From Pseudomonadota bacterium (GTDB lineage: Bacteria; Pseudomonadota; Alphaproteobacteria; Rhizobiales; Xanthobacteraceae), in contig JAFAFP010000156.1 in NCBI GenBank assembly GCA_023423415.1, positions 1-64,000 of the forward strand: a stretch of 64,000 nucleotides of DNA, written 5' to 3'. Both the position numbers and the translations under genes were made by a program. Under the pieces are notes generated by a model. The model worked only from the letters and a program-made list of their open reading frames with translations. It searched no databases and was not told the origin of the DNA. Numbering within the stretch: position 1 is the first letter of the stretch; each line of letters begins with the position of its first letter. Shown piece after piece: positions 56,362 to 64,000 of this stretch.

Positions 56362-57633
56362 ATGATCGAGCCGGCCATGTATCTCGGCATCGGCTTTCTC
56401 ATTGCGAGCCTGTTGGGGCTTATTTTCATACCGCTGGTGCATTCCCGGGCCGTCCGCCTGACGATCCGCCGGATGGAAGCGGCGACCCCGATGTCCATGG
56501 CCGAAATCCAGGCCGACAAGGACCAGCTCCGCGCCGAATTCGCGATGTCGACGCGGCGGCTGGAAATGAGTGTTGACCAGCTCAAAGCCAAGAACACGAG
56601 CCAGCTCGCCGAACTCGGCAAGAGAACCGATGCCATCAATCGCCTGAAAGTCGATCTCGGCGAGAAATCGGTCACCATCTCGGCGCTGGAAACCCGCCAA
56701 AAGGCGCTCACCGAGCAGATCAGCGCGACCGAAGACGAATTGTCGGACAAGACGCTCAGCCTGCACGAAACCAGCAACAATCTGAGCGACAAGCTGGCCG
56801 AGCTTGCGCGTATAACCTCGGAACTGGGCGACCGGACAGCCACCACCGATAGCCAGCGCATCGAAATCATTTCGCTGAACACGCAGATCGAGGCCTTAAA
56901 AGTTCGGATCACCGATTACGAGATCGACATCAAGAAGACGCAGGACCGGCTTGAACGAGAGCAGGCGGAAGTTGCAAAGACCTCTGCCAGCCTGAACGAG
57001 GAACGCAACAAGGTCGAACATCTCGGTCAGCGCATCGGTCAACTCGAAGAGCAATTGGCCGCGCAAACGATGGAATCCCAGTCGCTGAGCAAACGCGCGG
57101 CCGAACTTGACGAGCGCATTGCCGATCAAAAGCGCCTTCTGGTCGAGCGCGAATTCGAGTGTGACCGGCTGAAGGCGGAACTGGAAAATGCACGACGCAC
57201 AGGCTTTCACCTGCGTGAGGAAATTGCCTCGACCGGCAGCCAGTTGCGGGAAACGATCCGCAATCTTACCGCCGAGAATGAGGTGCTGCAGAAGGAGCTG
57301 GCGCTGGCCACGGCTGAGCGCTCAAAACTGCAGACCGAGATCGGCGCGATGAAGCGCGAGACCGAATCGACATGGGCGGCGGAACGGGTTGAGAACGCAC
57401 TCCTGCGCGAACGGATCAACGATGTCGCTGCCGAAGTCGCCAAGCTGGCGGTGACGCTTGAAGGACCCAATTCTCCGATCGAAGCCATTCTCGCATCGGA
57501 GACCGCGCCATCAGTCCACAAAGGCAGCGACAAATCCGCTTCAACCGCAACACCCGACGACCAAAAGGGGGGCCTCGCCGATCGTATGCGGGCGTTGCAA
57601 AACCGCGCATCGCGTCTGGCCCCGCAATCGTAA
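56362..57633 (+). CDS. Membrane-anchored long coiled-coil protein
   Basis: This 423-residue protein has one N-terminal membrane helix (MYLGIGFLIASLLGLIFIPLV), then a region from about 45 to 370 dominated by Lys/Glu/Leu heptads that must form a long coiled coil, and a Ser/Ala/Pro-rich tail. Cysteines are nearly absent. I do not recognise a named family; it resembles conserved uncharacterised rhizobial membrane coiled-coil proteins. The position between EipA and a DUF2927 protein suggests an envelope scaffold, but this is inference. Confidence 0.75.
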   Translation: MIEPAMYLGIGFLIASLLGLIFIPLVHSRAVRLTIRRMEAATPMSMAEIQADKDQLRAEFAMSTRRLEMSVDQLKAKNTSQLAELGKRTDAINRLKVDLGEKSVTISALETRQKALTEQISATEDELSDKTLSLHETSNNLSDKLAELARITSELGDRTATTDSQRIEIISLNTQIEALKVRITDYEIDIKKTQDRLEREQAEVAKTSASLNEERNKVEHLGQRIGQLEEQLAAQTMESQSLSKRAAELDERIADQKRLLVEREFECDRLKAELENARRTGFHLREEIASTGSQLRETIRNLTAENEVLQKELALATAERSKLQTEIGAMKRETESTWAAERVENALLRERINDVAAEVAKLAVTLEGPNSPIEAILASETAPSVHKGSDKSASTATPDDQKGGLADRMRALQNRASRLAPQS

Positions 57634-57685
57634 ATACTCCAAGCATCCGGTGTATCCTCGACGGCATAATGTTGGAGTATCAGGA

Positions 57686-58582
57686 ATGGCTGCGGTTACC
57701 GCCATTGGTCGTGCAATGCATGGCCATCGCGCAAGTTCGTTTAGCCTGGCGATAGCGATTGGCGTCGCGACGGCGGCACTGACGATCCAGCCCGCATGTG
57801 CCCAGACCGTCAAACGCGAAATGACGGCGCAAGCAAAACCCGCAGCCAAGCGGGAGTCCAATTCCGCTGCTGACGAAATCGCCAAGCGTCGTGCTGCGCA
57901 ACGCAAGACGTTCAGCGACGAGGAAATCATCGACGGCTTCTTCCGCACCGTGTTCGGTGCGGAATTCCACGTTGCCGGCCGCGTCGATCGCATTCGCAAA
58001 TACGAGATGCCGGTGCGCGTCTATGCCGATAGTCGCGCCAAGCCTGATAGACGCGAGCAGCTTGCCGCCGTCGTCGCCGATATTGGAGCCAAGATTCCGC
58101 ATCTTGACATCGCCATGGCCGACAAACGCAAGAATGCCAATGTCGTCGTGACCATGGTGCGCGACCGCGACATTGAAAAAACCATCCGGCAGTTCTATGG
58201 CCGCGAACAGGCGCAACGGATCGTACAATCGCTTGAGCCGCAATGCCTTTCGGGATTTCGTAAAGACGAGTTGTTCCGCATCCAGCATTCCGACGTGATC
58301 ATTGCCGTCGATGCCGGCGATTTCATTTTCTATGACTGCATGTACGAGGAACTGCTACAGGCGCTCGGGCCGATCAATGACGATGACAAGTTGCCCTGGA
58401 CAATGTTCAACGACGACGTCCAGATGGGTTTCTTCGACATCTACGATCAGTACATCCTCAATATTCTCTATGATCCGCGCATCCGCGCAGGCATGTCCAA
58501 GGAGCAAGTGAAGGAACTGCTGCCGAAGATCCTCCCGGAGGTGCGCGCCTGGATCACCAAGGTGAATGGGCTGAGGGAGTAG
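57686..58582 (+). CDS. DUF2927 secreted protein
   Basis: This 298-residue protein has a signal peptide (IAIGVATAALTIQPACAQ, residues about 22-40) and a DUF2927 domain: EIIDGFFRTVFGAEFH near residue 79, KYEMPVRVYADS near 107, and PQCLSGFRKDELFRI near 190, where DUF2927 proteins have a conserved Cys. The family fold may resemble secreted proteases but has no proven activity. The ATG at 57686 is 52 bases after the coiled-coil gene, on the same strand. The 109 bases after it hold no gene. Confidence 0.82.
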   Translation: MAAVTAIGRAMHGHRASSFSLAIAIGVATAALTIQPACAQTVKREMTAQAKPAAKRESNSAADEIAKRRAAQRKTFSDEEIIDGFFRTVFGAEFHVAGRVDRIRKYEMPVRVYADSRAKPDRREQLAAVVADIGAKIPHLDIAMADKRKNANVVVTMVRDRDIEKTIRQFYGREQAQRIVQSLEPQCLSGFRKDELFRIQHSDVIIAVDAGDFIFYDCMYEELLQALGPINDDDKLPWTMFNDDVQMGFFDIYDQYILNILYDPRIRAGMSKEQVKELLPKILPEVRAWITKVNGLRE

Positions 58583-58691
58583 GCTTTTCGCGACTTTCGA
58601 ACCTGCCAGCGGTGCACGCGGCAGAGTGTTTCGCGTTACATTTCAGGACTCCGGGTTCGCGACGCCGTCGCGCCCTGGAATGACAAGGCGA

Positions 58692-59492
58692 CTACAATCC
58701 CTTCAACCAGCTGATAATCGCTCCGCGCGCCTGAAACGGCGTCGAGAGATGCATGCTGGGCGTGATCATGTATTTGCTCTTGGGATTCTTGGCGGCGGGG
58801 CTGAACGCATAATTCTTGCCGTGCAGGACAATCGGGTCGGCAATGCCGGCGACCCACAGGAACGGCACTGGCGCCATCGCAGCGGCGTTCCGTGGCATCA
58901 CGGCCGGTCCGTCTGGATCAAACATACTGAGATAGACGACCGGTGTGGCCGTAATCGAGAATGGAATCCCCTGTGCAAGATCAGGGAACGATGTCCGCAT
59001 ATCGCCCTGACCGGCCGCGATCATTTGCTTGGCACGAGCAATCGCATTCTTGGTCCGGACGCGCAACGCCCAGGCTTCCGGCAGGTGCCCCGGCGCAAGC
59101 GCGACGACGGCGTGGAGTCCGGGACGACGCGCCGCATAGCCAATGGCTGCATTCGCGCCGAGGCTGTGACCGATCACCGCGATGTTCGCGGCACCCGCCA
59201 GTTTCAGCCGCTCGACCGCGGCATCGATCTCGGTCATCGCCTGCTCGTAGGTGGCGTCGTAGATCCGACGTGCCGACCAGGGCAATTCCGGCGCCTCCAC
59301 CAGCGCCCCTTCCCTGCGCAGCGATTCATTCAAGCCCTCGATCATCGAGGTGGGCGTTCCGCCCTTGCCGTGCAGCAAGACAATGCCAAGGCCGGAGAGA
59401 TTGTGGGGTTGCGCGACAGCATCGGACAGTCCGATACCCAAAGCAGCCGCGAGCAAGGCGCAGAGCCGCATGACGACGATCGACACACGCAT
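58692..59492 (-). CDS. Secreted alpha/beta hydrolase
   Basis: This 266-residue protein starts with a signal peptide (MRLCALLAAALGIGLSDAVA) and has an alpha/beta hydrolase fold: GIVLLHGKGG (oxyanion region), the nucleophile elbow GHSLGANAA with Ser near 112, a candidate acidic residue in VAGIADPIV and a candidate His in PSMHLSTP. It is probably a periplasmic esterase or dienelactone-hydrolase-like enzyme. The ATG at 59492 follows GGGCGGG; an ATG six codons earlier is also possible. It stands next to the ABC transporter operon on the same strand but is separated by a small gap, and a functional link is unproven. Confidence 0.82.
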   Translation of the reverse strand: MRVSIVVMRLCALLAAALGIGLSDAVAQPHNLSGLGIVLLHGKGGTPTSMIEGLNESLRREGALVEAPELPWSARRIYDATYEQAMTEIDAAVERLKLAGAANIAVIGHSLGANAAIGYAARRPGLHAVVALAPGHLPEAWALRVRTKNAIARAKQMIAAGQGDMRTSFPDLAQGIPFSITATPVVYLSMFDPDGPAVMPRNAAAMAPVPFLWVAGIADPIVLHGKNYAFSPAAKNPKSKYMITPSMHLSTPFQARGAIISWLKGL

Positions 59493-59569
59493 GGATCCCG
59501 CCCGAATCATCTACCGATCATAGGCAGAGGCCACCTCTTTCGCGACCCCGCCAGGCTCTGCCAGAAGCC

Positions 59570-60274
59570 CTATTCGGCGACGCCAATCAGCTTGGTCAGC
59601 CGCTCCGGATCATCGCGCAGGGTCTGCGAGGGACCGTCATACACCACCCTCCCCTTGTCCATGACCACCGTCCGCGGCGAAAATGCGAGCGCAACGCGGC
59701 TATTTTGCTCCACCAGCACGATGGTCAGGGCACCCTCGTCACGCAGCTTGCCGATCACGTCTTGCAACGTTTCAACGAGGACCGGGGCAAGCCCTTCGGT
59801 CGGCTCATCCATTAACAGAACGGACGGGTTGGTCATCAAGGCCCGGGCGATCGACAGCATCTGCTGTTCCCCGCCCGACAATTGATTGCCCATGTTGCCG
59901 AGCCGCTCGCGCAAACGCGGGAACAGCGAGTAGATACGCTCGTCGGTCCAGTAGCCGGATCGCTGCGCGATTTCGAGATTTTCCTTCACTGACAGGGACG
60001 GAAAGATCTCGCGCTCCTGCGGCACAAAGCCAAGGCCTTTCAATGCCCGCTTGTAAGGCGGCAACACAGCGATGTTCTGAGTGTCGAGCAGCACCTCGCC
60101 GCCGCGCATGGTGGTGTGGCCCATGGCGGTCGCAAGCAGCGTGGTCTTGCCGACGCCGTTGCGGCCGATGATGCTCACGCTCTCGCCGGGAGCGAGGGAC
60201 AGGCTGAGATTCTCAAGGACAACGGTCTCGCCATAGCCCGCCGACACGTTTTTCCATTCAAGCGCACTAGCCAT
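59570..60274 (-). CDS. livF: Branched-chain amino acid ABC transporter ATP-binding protein LivF
   Basis: This 234-residue ATPase has Walker A GRNGVGKTT near residue 38, signature LSGGEQQMLSIARAL near 132 and Walker B VLLMDEPTEGLAP near 152, the last with the LivF-typical EGLAP. It energises uptake together with LivG. It overlaps livG by eight bases, at the 3' end of the operon. The substrate is set by the binding protein; the HAAT family also imports amides and aromatic acids, so branched-chain amino acids are a default assumption. Confidence 0.9.
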   Translation of the reverse strand: MASALEWKNVSAGYGETVVLENLSLSLAPGESVSIIGRNGVGKTTLLATAMGHTTMRGGEVLLDTQNIAVLPPYKRALKGLGFVPQEREIFPSLSVKENLEIAQRSGYWTDERIYSLFPRLRERLGNMGNQLSGGEQQMLSIARALMTNPSVLLMDEPTEGLAPVLVETLQDVIGKLRDEGALTIVLVEQNSRVALAFSPRTVVMDKGRVVYDGPSQTLRDDPERLTKLIGVAE

Positions 60275-61022
60275 GAGCCGCCTGCCCTAGATAAACGGCG
60301 CGGACATCGGGATTGGCGGCGATCTCCTTCGGCGTACCTTCCGCAAAGATACGCCCGCCAACCAACACCGTGATGCGCTCGGCGAAGCGGAAAACAAGAT
60401 CCATGTCGTGTTCGATAATCAGCACGGCGATCTCTTTCGGCAACCGCGCGATGGCGTCGAGAATGATATGGCTTTCCGCGCTCGGCACGCCCGCCGCCGG
60501 TTCGTCCAGCAGGAGCACCTTGGGTGCGAGCCCGAGTGCGATCGCAATCTCGACAAGTCGCTGGCGACCATACGGCAATTCAGAAATCTTGCGGGAAGCG
60601 ACATCCTGCAGATGCAACATCTCAAGCAGGTTCATGGACGCCGCGATGACGTCCTTGCGCAACCCGGCGGGCCTTAACATTGATGGCGCGGCGCCAAGCT
60701 GCTCGGCGACCGGAATATAGACGTTCTCCAGCACGGATAGTCCACGGAACAGGCGATTGATCTGGAATGTGCGCGCAAGGCCTCGTTTGACACGCTCTGC
60801 CTGCGCAACCTGCGTCACATCATCGCCGTTGAGGAAGACCTGTCCCTGGGTCGGCGCCAGCACACCGGTCAGAAGATTGATGAAAGTGGTCTTGCCTGCG
60901 CCATTCGGGCCAATCAATGCGTGCCGCGCACCGATACCAAGACTGAAATTGATGTCGCTCGCCGCAGCCAGCGCACCGAACCTCTTTCCAACGCTGCGCG
61001 CTTCAAGAAGGGCGGCGCTCAT
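60267..61022 (-). CDS. livG: Branched-chain amino acid ABC transporter ATP-binding protein LivG
   Basis: This 251-residue ATPase has Walker A GPNGAGKTTFINLLTG near residue 38, a Q-loop RTFQINRLFRGLSVLENV near 85, signature LPYGRQRLVEIAIAL (a degenerate form) near 148, and Walker B VLLLDEPAAGVPSAE near 168. LivG pairs with LivF. The ATG at 61022 overlaps the livM stop by four bases (ATGA), which fixes this start. Confidence 0.9.
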   Translation of the reverse strand: MSAALLEARSVGKRFGALAAASDINFSLGIGARHALIGPNGAGKTTFINLLTGVLAPTQGQVFLNGDDVTQVAQAERVKRGLARTFQINRLFRGLSVLENVYIPVAEQLGAAPSMLRPAGLRKDVIAASMNLLEMLHLQDVASRKISELPYGRQRLVEIAIALGLAPKVLLLDEPAAGVPSAESHIILDAIARLPKEIAVLIIEHDMDLVFRFAERITVLVGGRIFAEGTPKEIAANPDVRAVYLGQAAHG

Positions 61023-62026
61023 GACGCAGGCTTCCCGCGCCACCGCGCCACGAGAGACTCGAACACACCGATAATGCCGTTGCGGGCGAACAGCGCGATG
61101 ATCATCAGCATCAGACCAAGGCCGAGCTGCCACGCCGTCGGATAGATTTTCGCGAGATAATGTGAGAGCACCATATAGGCGACCGCACCGACGAATGCGC
61201 CATAGAGACGGCCGTAGCCCCCCAGCACCAGAATGATCAATACCGTTGCTGCGCGATCAAGGCTAAGCGTGCTCATGTTCACATAGGCATTGGATTGCGC
61301 CCACAGCGCACCGGCGACGCCCGCAATCGCCGCCGAGATCGCATACGAAATCACCAATCGCTTTCGCACCGGTGCGCCGACGGCGTGCATGCGCAAGGTG
61401 TTTTCACGGATACCCGTGAGACTCTCTCCAAACGGAGAATAGACAATCGTCCGGACAATCACGAAGCCGATAAAGAGGATACAGAGGATGTAAATGTATT
61501 GCGTAGTCGGGAACAGCGGGTTGAATTCGAAGATGCCGAAAATCGGATCGATCGGGACATTGTCGAGGCCGTCGTAACCGCCAGTCCATTCCTGCGCAAG
61601 ATTGGCGCTCTCCTCCAGCAGCAGCATGATGCAGAGCGTCAACATCAGCAATGTCAGGCCGGTCGTGCGGAGCAGCACAAAGCCCGACAACAGCCCGAAC
61701 ACGGAAGCAACCACCGCCGCAATCAGCAATCCGCTCAGCGGCTCTGTCCAGATTCCGTGACGCGCCAGCATGCCAACCGTGTACGCGCCAATTCCGAAAA
61801 AGGCGGCGTGGCCCAGCGTCACGATCCCGGCATAACCAAGGACGAGATCGAGCGAGAGCGCGAACAGCACCATGACCAGCAGTTCGTTGCCGAAGCCGAG
61901 ATGCCGCGGGAAGAGGAAAAAAAAGCCGATGGCCAGCAGCCACGGGATCGGCTCCCACCAGCGCAACCGGTGACGGCCGACCAGCGCCTTGGTGGCCGGA
62001 TGAGACGCGAAGTCCGATGCGCTCAT
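61019..62026 (-). CDS. livM: Branched-chain amino acid ABC transporter permease LivM
   Basis: This 335-residue permease has about nine to ten membrane helices. The LivM-type loop GIRENTLRMHAVG near residue 210 and LSLDLVLGYAGIVTLGHAAFFGIGAYTVG near 58 (a characteristic entry segment) are present. The N-terminal 25 residues are hydrophilic. It overlaps livH by four bases upstream and livG by four downstream. Confidence 0.9.
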   Translation of the reverse strand: MSASDFASHPATKALVGRHRLRWWEPIPWLLAIGFFFLFPRHLGFGNELLVMVLFALSLDLVLGYAGIVTLGHAAFFGIGAYTVGMLARHGIWTEPLSGLLIAAVVASVFGLLSGFVLLRTTGLTLLMLTLCIMLLLEESANLAQEWTGGYDGLDNVPIDPIFGIFEFNPLFPTTQYIYILCILFIGFVIVRTIVYSPFGESLTGIRENTLRMHAVGAPVRKRLVISYAISAAIAGVAGALWAQSNAYVNMSTLSLDRAATVLIILVLGGYGRLYGAFVGAVAYMVLSHYLAKIYPTAWQLGLGLMLMIIALFARNGIIGVFESLVARWRGKPAS

Positions 62027-62898
62027 GCGTCCTTCCTCCCGAACAGGCCCTGCGGCCGCACCAGAAGGATCAGGATGGTGAGCGCATAGATGAACACCGT
62101 TCCGCCCTGCGGCACGTATTTCTTCAGGACGAAGTCCATCACCCCGATCAACATCGCCGCATAAAACACACCGGTGATGCGCCCAAGTCCGCCGACCGCG
62201 ACAACGATCAGGAAGAAGACGAGATATTTAAGCGTGTATTGCGGATCGAGTCCGAGGAACTCGGCCCCCAATCCGCCGCCGATCGCCGCCATGCCGCTAC
62301 CGAAGGCGAAGGTGATCGTGAACAGCCGATCGATGTTGATGCCAAGCGATTCCGCCATCTTGCGGTTATCGACGGCCGCCCGGATCTGTGCGCCCATGCG
62401 GGTGCGCTCAAAGCCGAGCCACAATCCAACCGCAATCAATGAGCCGACGACGATCAGGAAAATGCTGTAGGTGCGATAAGAGGTGAAGCCGAGGTCCATC
62501 TGTCCACGCAGCCATGACGGCAGGATCAGCGGCTGCGTCTCCGGTCCGATGATGATGATCACCGACGCAATCATCACGAAGGCGAGCCCGATCGAAAACA
62601 GCACCTGGTCGAGTTCGGCGGCGCGATAGAGTTTCGAATAGAACAGGCGTTCCAGCACAACGCTCAGCGCGGCCGTCAGCACAAAGCCGAGGATGATCGC
62701 CGGGAAGAACGGCACGCCGAGCCGGTTCATCGACAGCACGATCACATAGCCGCCGATCATGGCGAAGCCGCCATGGGCGAGATTGACGAAACCCATCAGA
62801 CCCATCGTCACCGACAGGCCGACCGATACGATGAACAGCACCATGCCGGCGGCCAAGCCACCAAGCACGATGCCTGCCAGATCTTCCCCGAATATCAC
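62023..62898 (-). CDS. livH: Branched-chain amino acid ABC transporter permease LivH
   Basis: This 291-residue permease has about eight membrane helices and the LivH family features GLSVTMGLMGFVNLAHGGFAMIGGY near residue 27, MGAQIRAAVDNRKMAESLGIN near 160 and GLGRITGVFYAAMLIGVMD near 233. It follows the binding-protein gene by 81 bases that contain a hairpin, and overlaps livM by four bases. Confidence 0.9.
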   Translation of the reverse strand: MIFGEDLAGIVLGGLAAGMVLFIVSVGLSVTMGLMGFVNLAHGGFAMIGGYVIVLSMNRLGVPFFPAIILGFVLTAALSVVLERLFYSKLYRAAELDQVLFSIGLAFVMIASVIIIIGPETQPLILPSWLRGQMDLGFTSYRTYSIFLIVVGSLIAVGLWLGFERTRMGAQIRAAVDNRKMAESLGINIDRLFTITFAFGSGMAAIGGGLGAEFLGLDPQYTLKYLVFFLIVVAVGGLGRITGVFYAAMLIGVMDFVLKKYVPQGGTVFIYALTILILLVRPQGLFGRKDA

Positions 62899-62926
62899 GA
62901 CGCGTCCGTCCGCAGCATTGAAGCGA

Positions 62927-62954
62927 AGCCGCCGCCCGGAGCCGGACGGCGGCT
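62927..62954. terminator. Intercistronic hairpin between the binding-protein gene and livH
   Basis: Arms AGCCGCCG (62927-62934) and CGGCGGCT (62947-62954) pair perfectly around a 12-base loop, with no T-run. Such hairpins between binding-protein and permease genes often stabilise or partially terminate the message so that more binding protein is made. Confidence 0.55.
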
Positions 62955-62979
62955 GTTGCGTTCCCTCAGAGTGAAGCCG

Positions 62980-64000
62980 CTACTTGCCGCAAGGGCCGAC
63001 CTTATTGGCCTTGCAGGCGTCCTTCACCGCTTCAATCTTGCCGATGTTCTTCTGCACCACACGCCCATTCTGGAACGACGCCTGCGACAGATATTCGTTC
63101 ATGACGATATCGCGTGTCTCGGGATCGATCTGGATCGGGCCGCGCGGGCTCTGATATTTCCAGCCTTTCAGCAGGGCGACGGCTTTCTCGCCATCGACCT
63201 TGCCCTTCAATTCCTTGACCGCATGCACGATCGCAGCCATGCCGTCCCATCCGGCCACAGCCATGAAGTCCGGTGTCGAGTCCGCACCGTATTCCTTCTT
63301 CCAGGCCGCGACGAACTTCTTGTTCTCCGGATTGTCGAGATCCGCGTTGTAGTGGTGCATGGTGATGAGGCCATCGGCGCTCTGCCCCATCGGCTGCAGC
63401 TTGGTGTCCTGGGTGATGTCGCCAGGGCCGATCAGCTTGATGCCGGCGTCTTTCATGCCGAGCGCTGCATAGGTACGCACGACGGCGGACGAGTGGTCGC
63501 CGCCCGGAACGAAGACGAAGAAAACGTCCGGCTTCTTGTCCTTGGCGCGCTGGAAGAACGGCGTGAAATCCGGCACGGCATTGGCGCCGCCCATCGGAAT
63601 CTCGTCGATCACCTTGCCGCCATTGGCTTCGAACGCCATCTTGAACGCCGCGAGGCTGTCCTTGCCGGGAGGGAAGTCGGTGTAGCCGATCACCGCAGTC
63701 TTGGCCTTCAGGTTTTTGACGGCCGCCTCACCCAGGGCATGGCCGGCGTGCCACATGCTGAACGACGTGCGCACATAGTATGGTGACATATTGGTGATGT
63801 GGGCCGTGCCGGCATTCATCAGCACGGCGAGTTTCTTGCCGGCCGTGACCAACGGAGCGGTCGCGATTGCGTTCGGTGAGTAGACCCAGCCCGCCAATAC
63901 GTCGACGTTGTCCTGCGTCAGCAATTCCTGAACGACAATCTTGGCTGTCGCGCCGCTGGCATCCTTCACGTCGCGCTTGATCAGGGTGATCTTGTACGGC
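62980..64000 (-). CDS. ABC transporter substrate-binding protein (HAAT family), N-terminus cut by window edge
   Basis: The visible about 340 residues are a periplasmic binding protein of the branched-chain amino acid type (Peripla_BP_6). The frame stays open to the last base and reads PYKITLIKRDVKDASGA there, which fits the family, so the signal peptide lies beyond the window. A GTG at 63969 is internal, not a start. Segments AGWVYSPNAIATAPLVTAG, YVRTSFSMWHAGHALGEAA and IGPGDITQDTKLQ are typical. It delivers ligand to LivHMGF encoded downstream. The ligand is unknown. Confidence 0.9.
   Translation of the reverse strand, partial: PYKITLIKRDVKDASGATAKIVVQELLTQDNVDVLAGWVYSPNAIATAPLVTAGKKLAVLMNAGTAHITNMSPYYVRTSFSMWHAGHALGEAAVKNLKAKTAVIGYTDFPPGKDSLAAFKMAFEANGGKVIDEIPMGGANAVPDFTPFFQRAKDKKPDVFFVFVPGGDHSSAVVRTYAALGMKDAGIKLIGPGDITQDTKLQPMGQSADGLITMHHYNADLDNPENKKFVAAWKKEYGADSTPDFMAVAGWDGMAAIVHAVKELKGKVDGEKAVALLKGWKYQSPRGPIQIDPETRDIVMNEYLSQASFQNGRVVQKNIGKIEAVKDACKANKVGPCGK

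Overview
This window looks like a chromosomal segment of a Hyphomicrobiales alphaproteobacterium near the Bradyrhizobium/Rhodopseudomonas/Pseudolabrys group. The evidence is high GC with dense coding, alphaproteobacterial families (ChpT, EipA/DUF1134, DUF1285, a NadQ-type regulator, TAXI-TRAP transporter, Omp25-like porin), and intergenic palindromes of the kind scattered through rhizobial genomes. The species call is inference. I saw no rRNA, tRNA, CRISPR array, insertion sequence or integrase.

Layout. 1-775 is the 3' part of an AT-richer OLD-family (TOPRIM) nuclease gene cut by the window edge, probably the end of an accessory segment. 983-3792 is a plus-strand run: HD hydrolase, tyrosine phosphatase, NadQ-like NAD regulator, thioesterase. 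3824-9105 holds a small secreted protein, an AcuI-type reductase, two tandem MFS paralogues and a divergent LysR regulator. 9257-11285 is nadA-nadC, preceded by a perfect palindrome that is a good candidate NadQ operator; nadB is not between them. 11396-16312 has a SleB-type cell wall hydrolase and a two-gene TAXI-TRAP transporter. 16513-18274 has a PAS-containing chemoreceptor and a glyoxalase-fold protein. 18345-24608 (minus) carries ppdK, a 47-residue membrane protein and glyQS. 24804-26462 carries two neighbouring, divergent ParA-like P-loop ATPases without ParB.

26469-33103 (minus) reads, in transcription order, petA-petB-petC (bc1 complex), mtnP, a membrane-anchored spermidine-synthase-like protein and apt. 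The last three fit methylthioadenosine production and salvage to adenine and AMP. 33360-34862 is trmL and hemF, followed by an outer-membrane beta-barrel gene with a strong terminator. 36005-38785 (minus) is a tightly overlapping operon DUF1285-Nudix-DUF6111-cca. Divergent from it, 38993-46048 encodes MoxR AAA ATPase, a DUF58 protein, a BatA-like/DUF4159 protein and a VWA-like membrane protein: a conserved-looking envelope module without assigned function.

46082-47730 holds a GNAT acetyltransferase and a glutathionyl-hydroquinone reductase. 47740-54086 is a chemotaxis operon, cheA (with fused receiver)-cheW-cheY-cheB-cheR, preceded by chpT, the phosphotransferase of the CckA-ChpT-CtrA relay. 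54212-59492 holds cysQ and envelope proteins (YHS protein, EipA, a long coiled-coil membrane protein, a DUF2927 protein, an alpha/beta hydrolase). 59570 to the right edge is a branched-chain-amino-acid-type ABC transporter whose binding-protein gene is cut by the window end.
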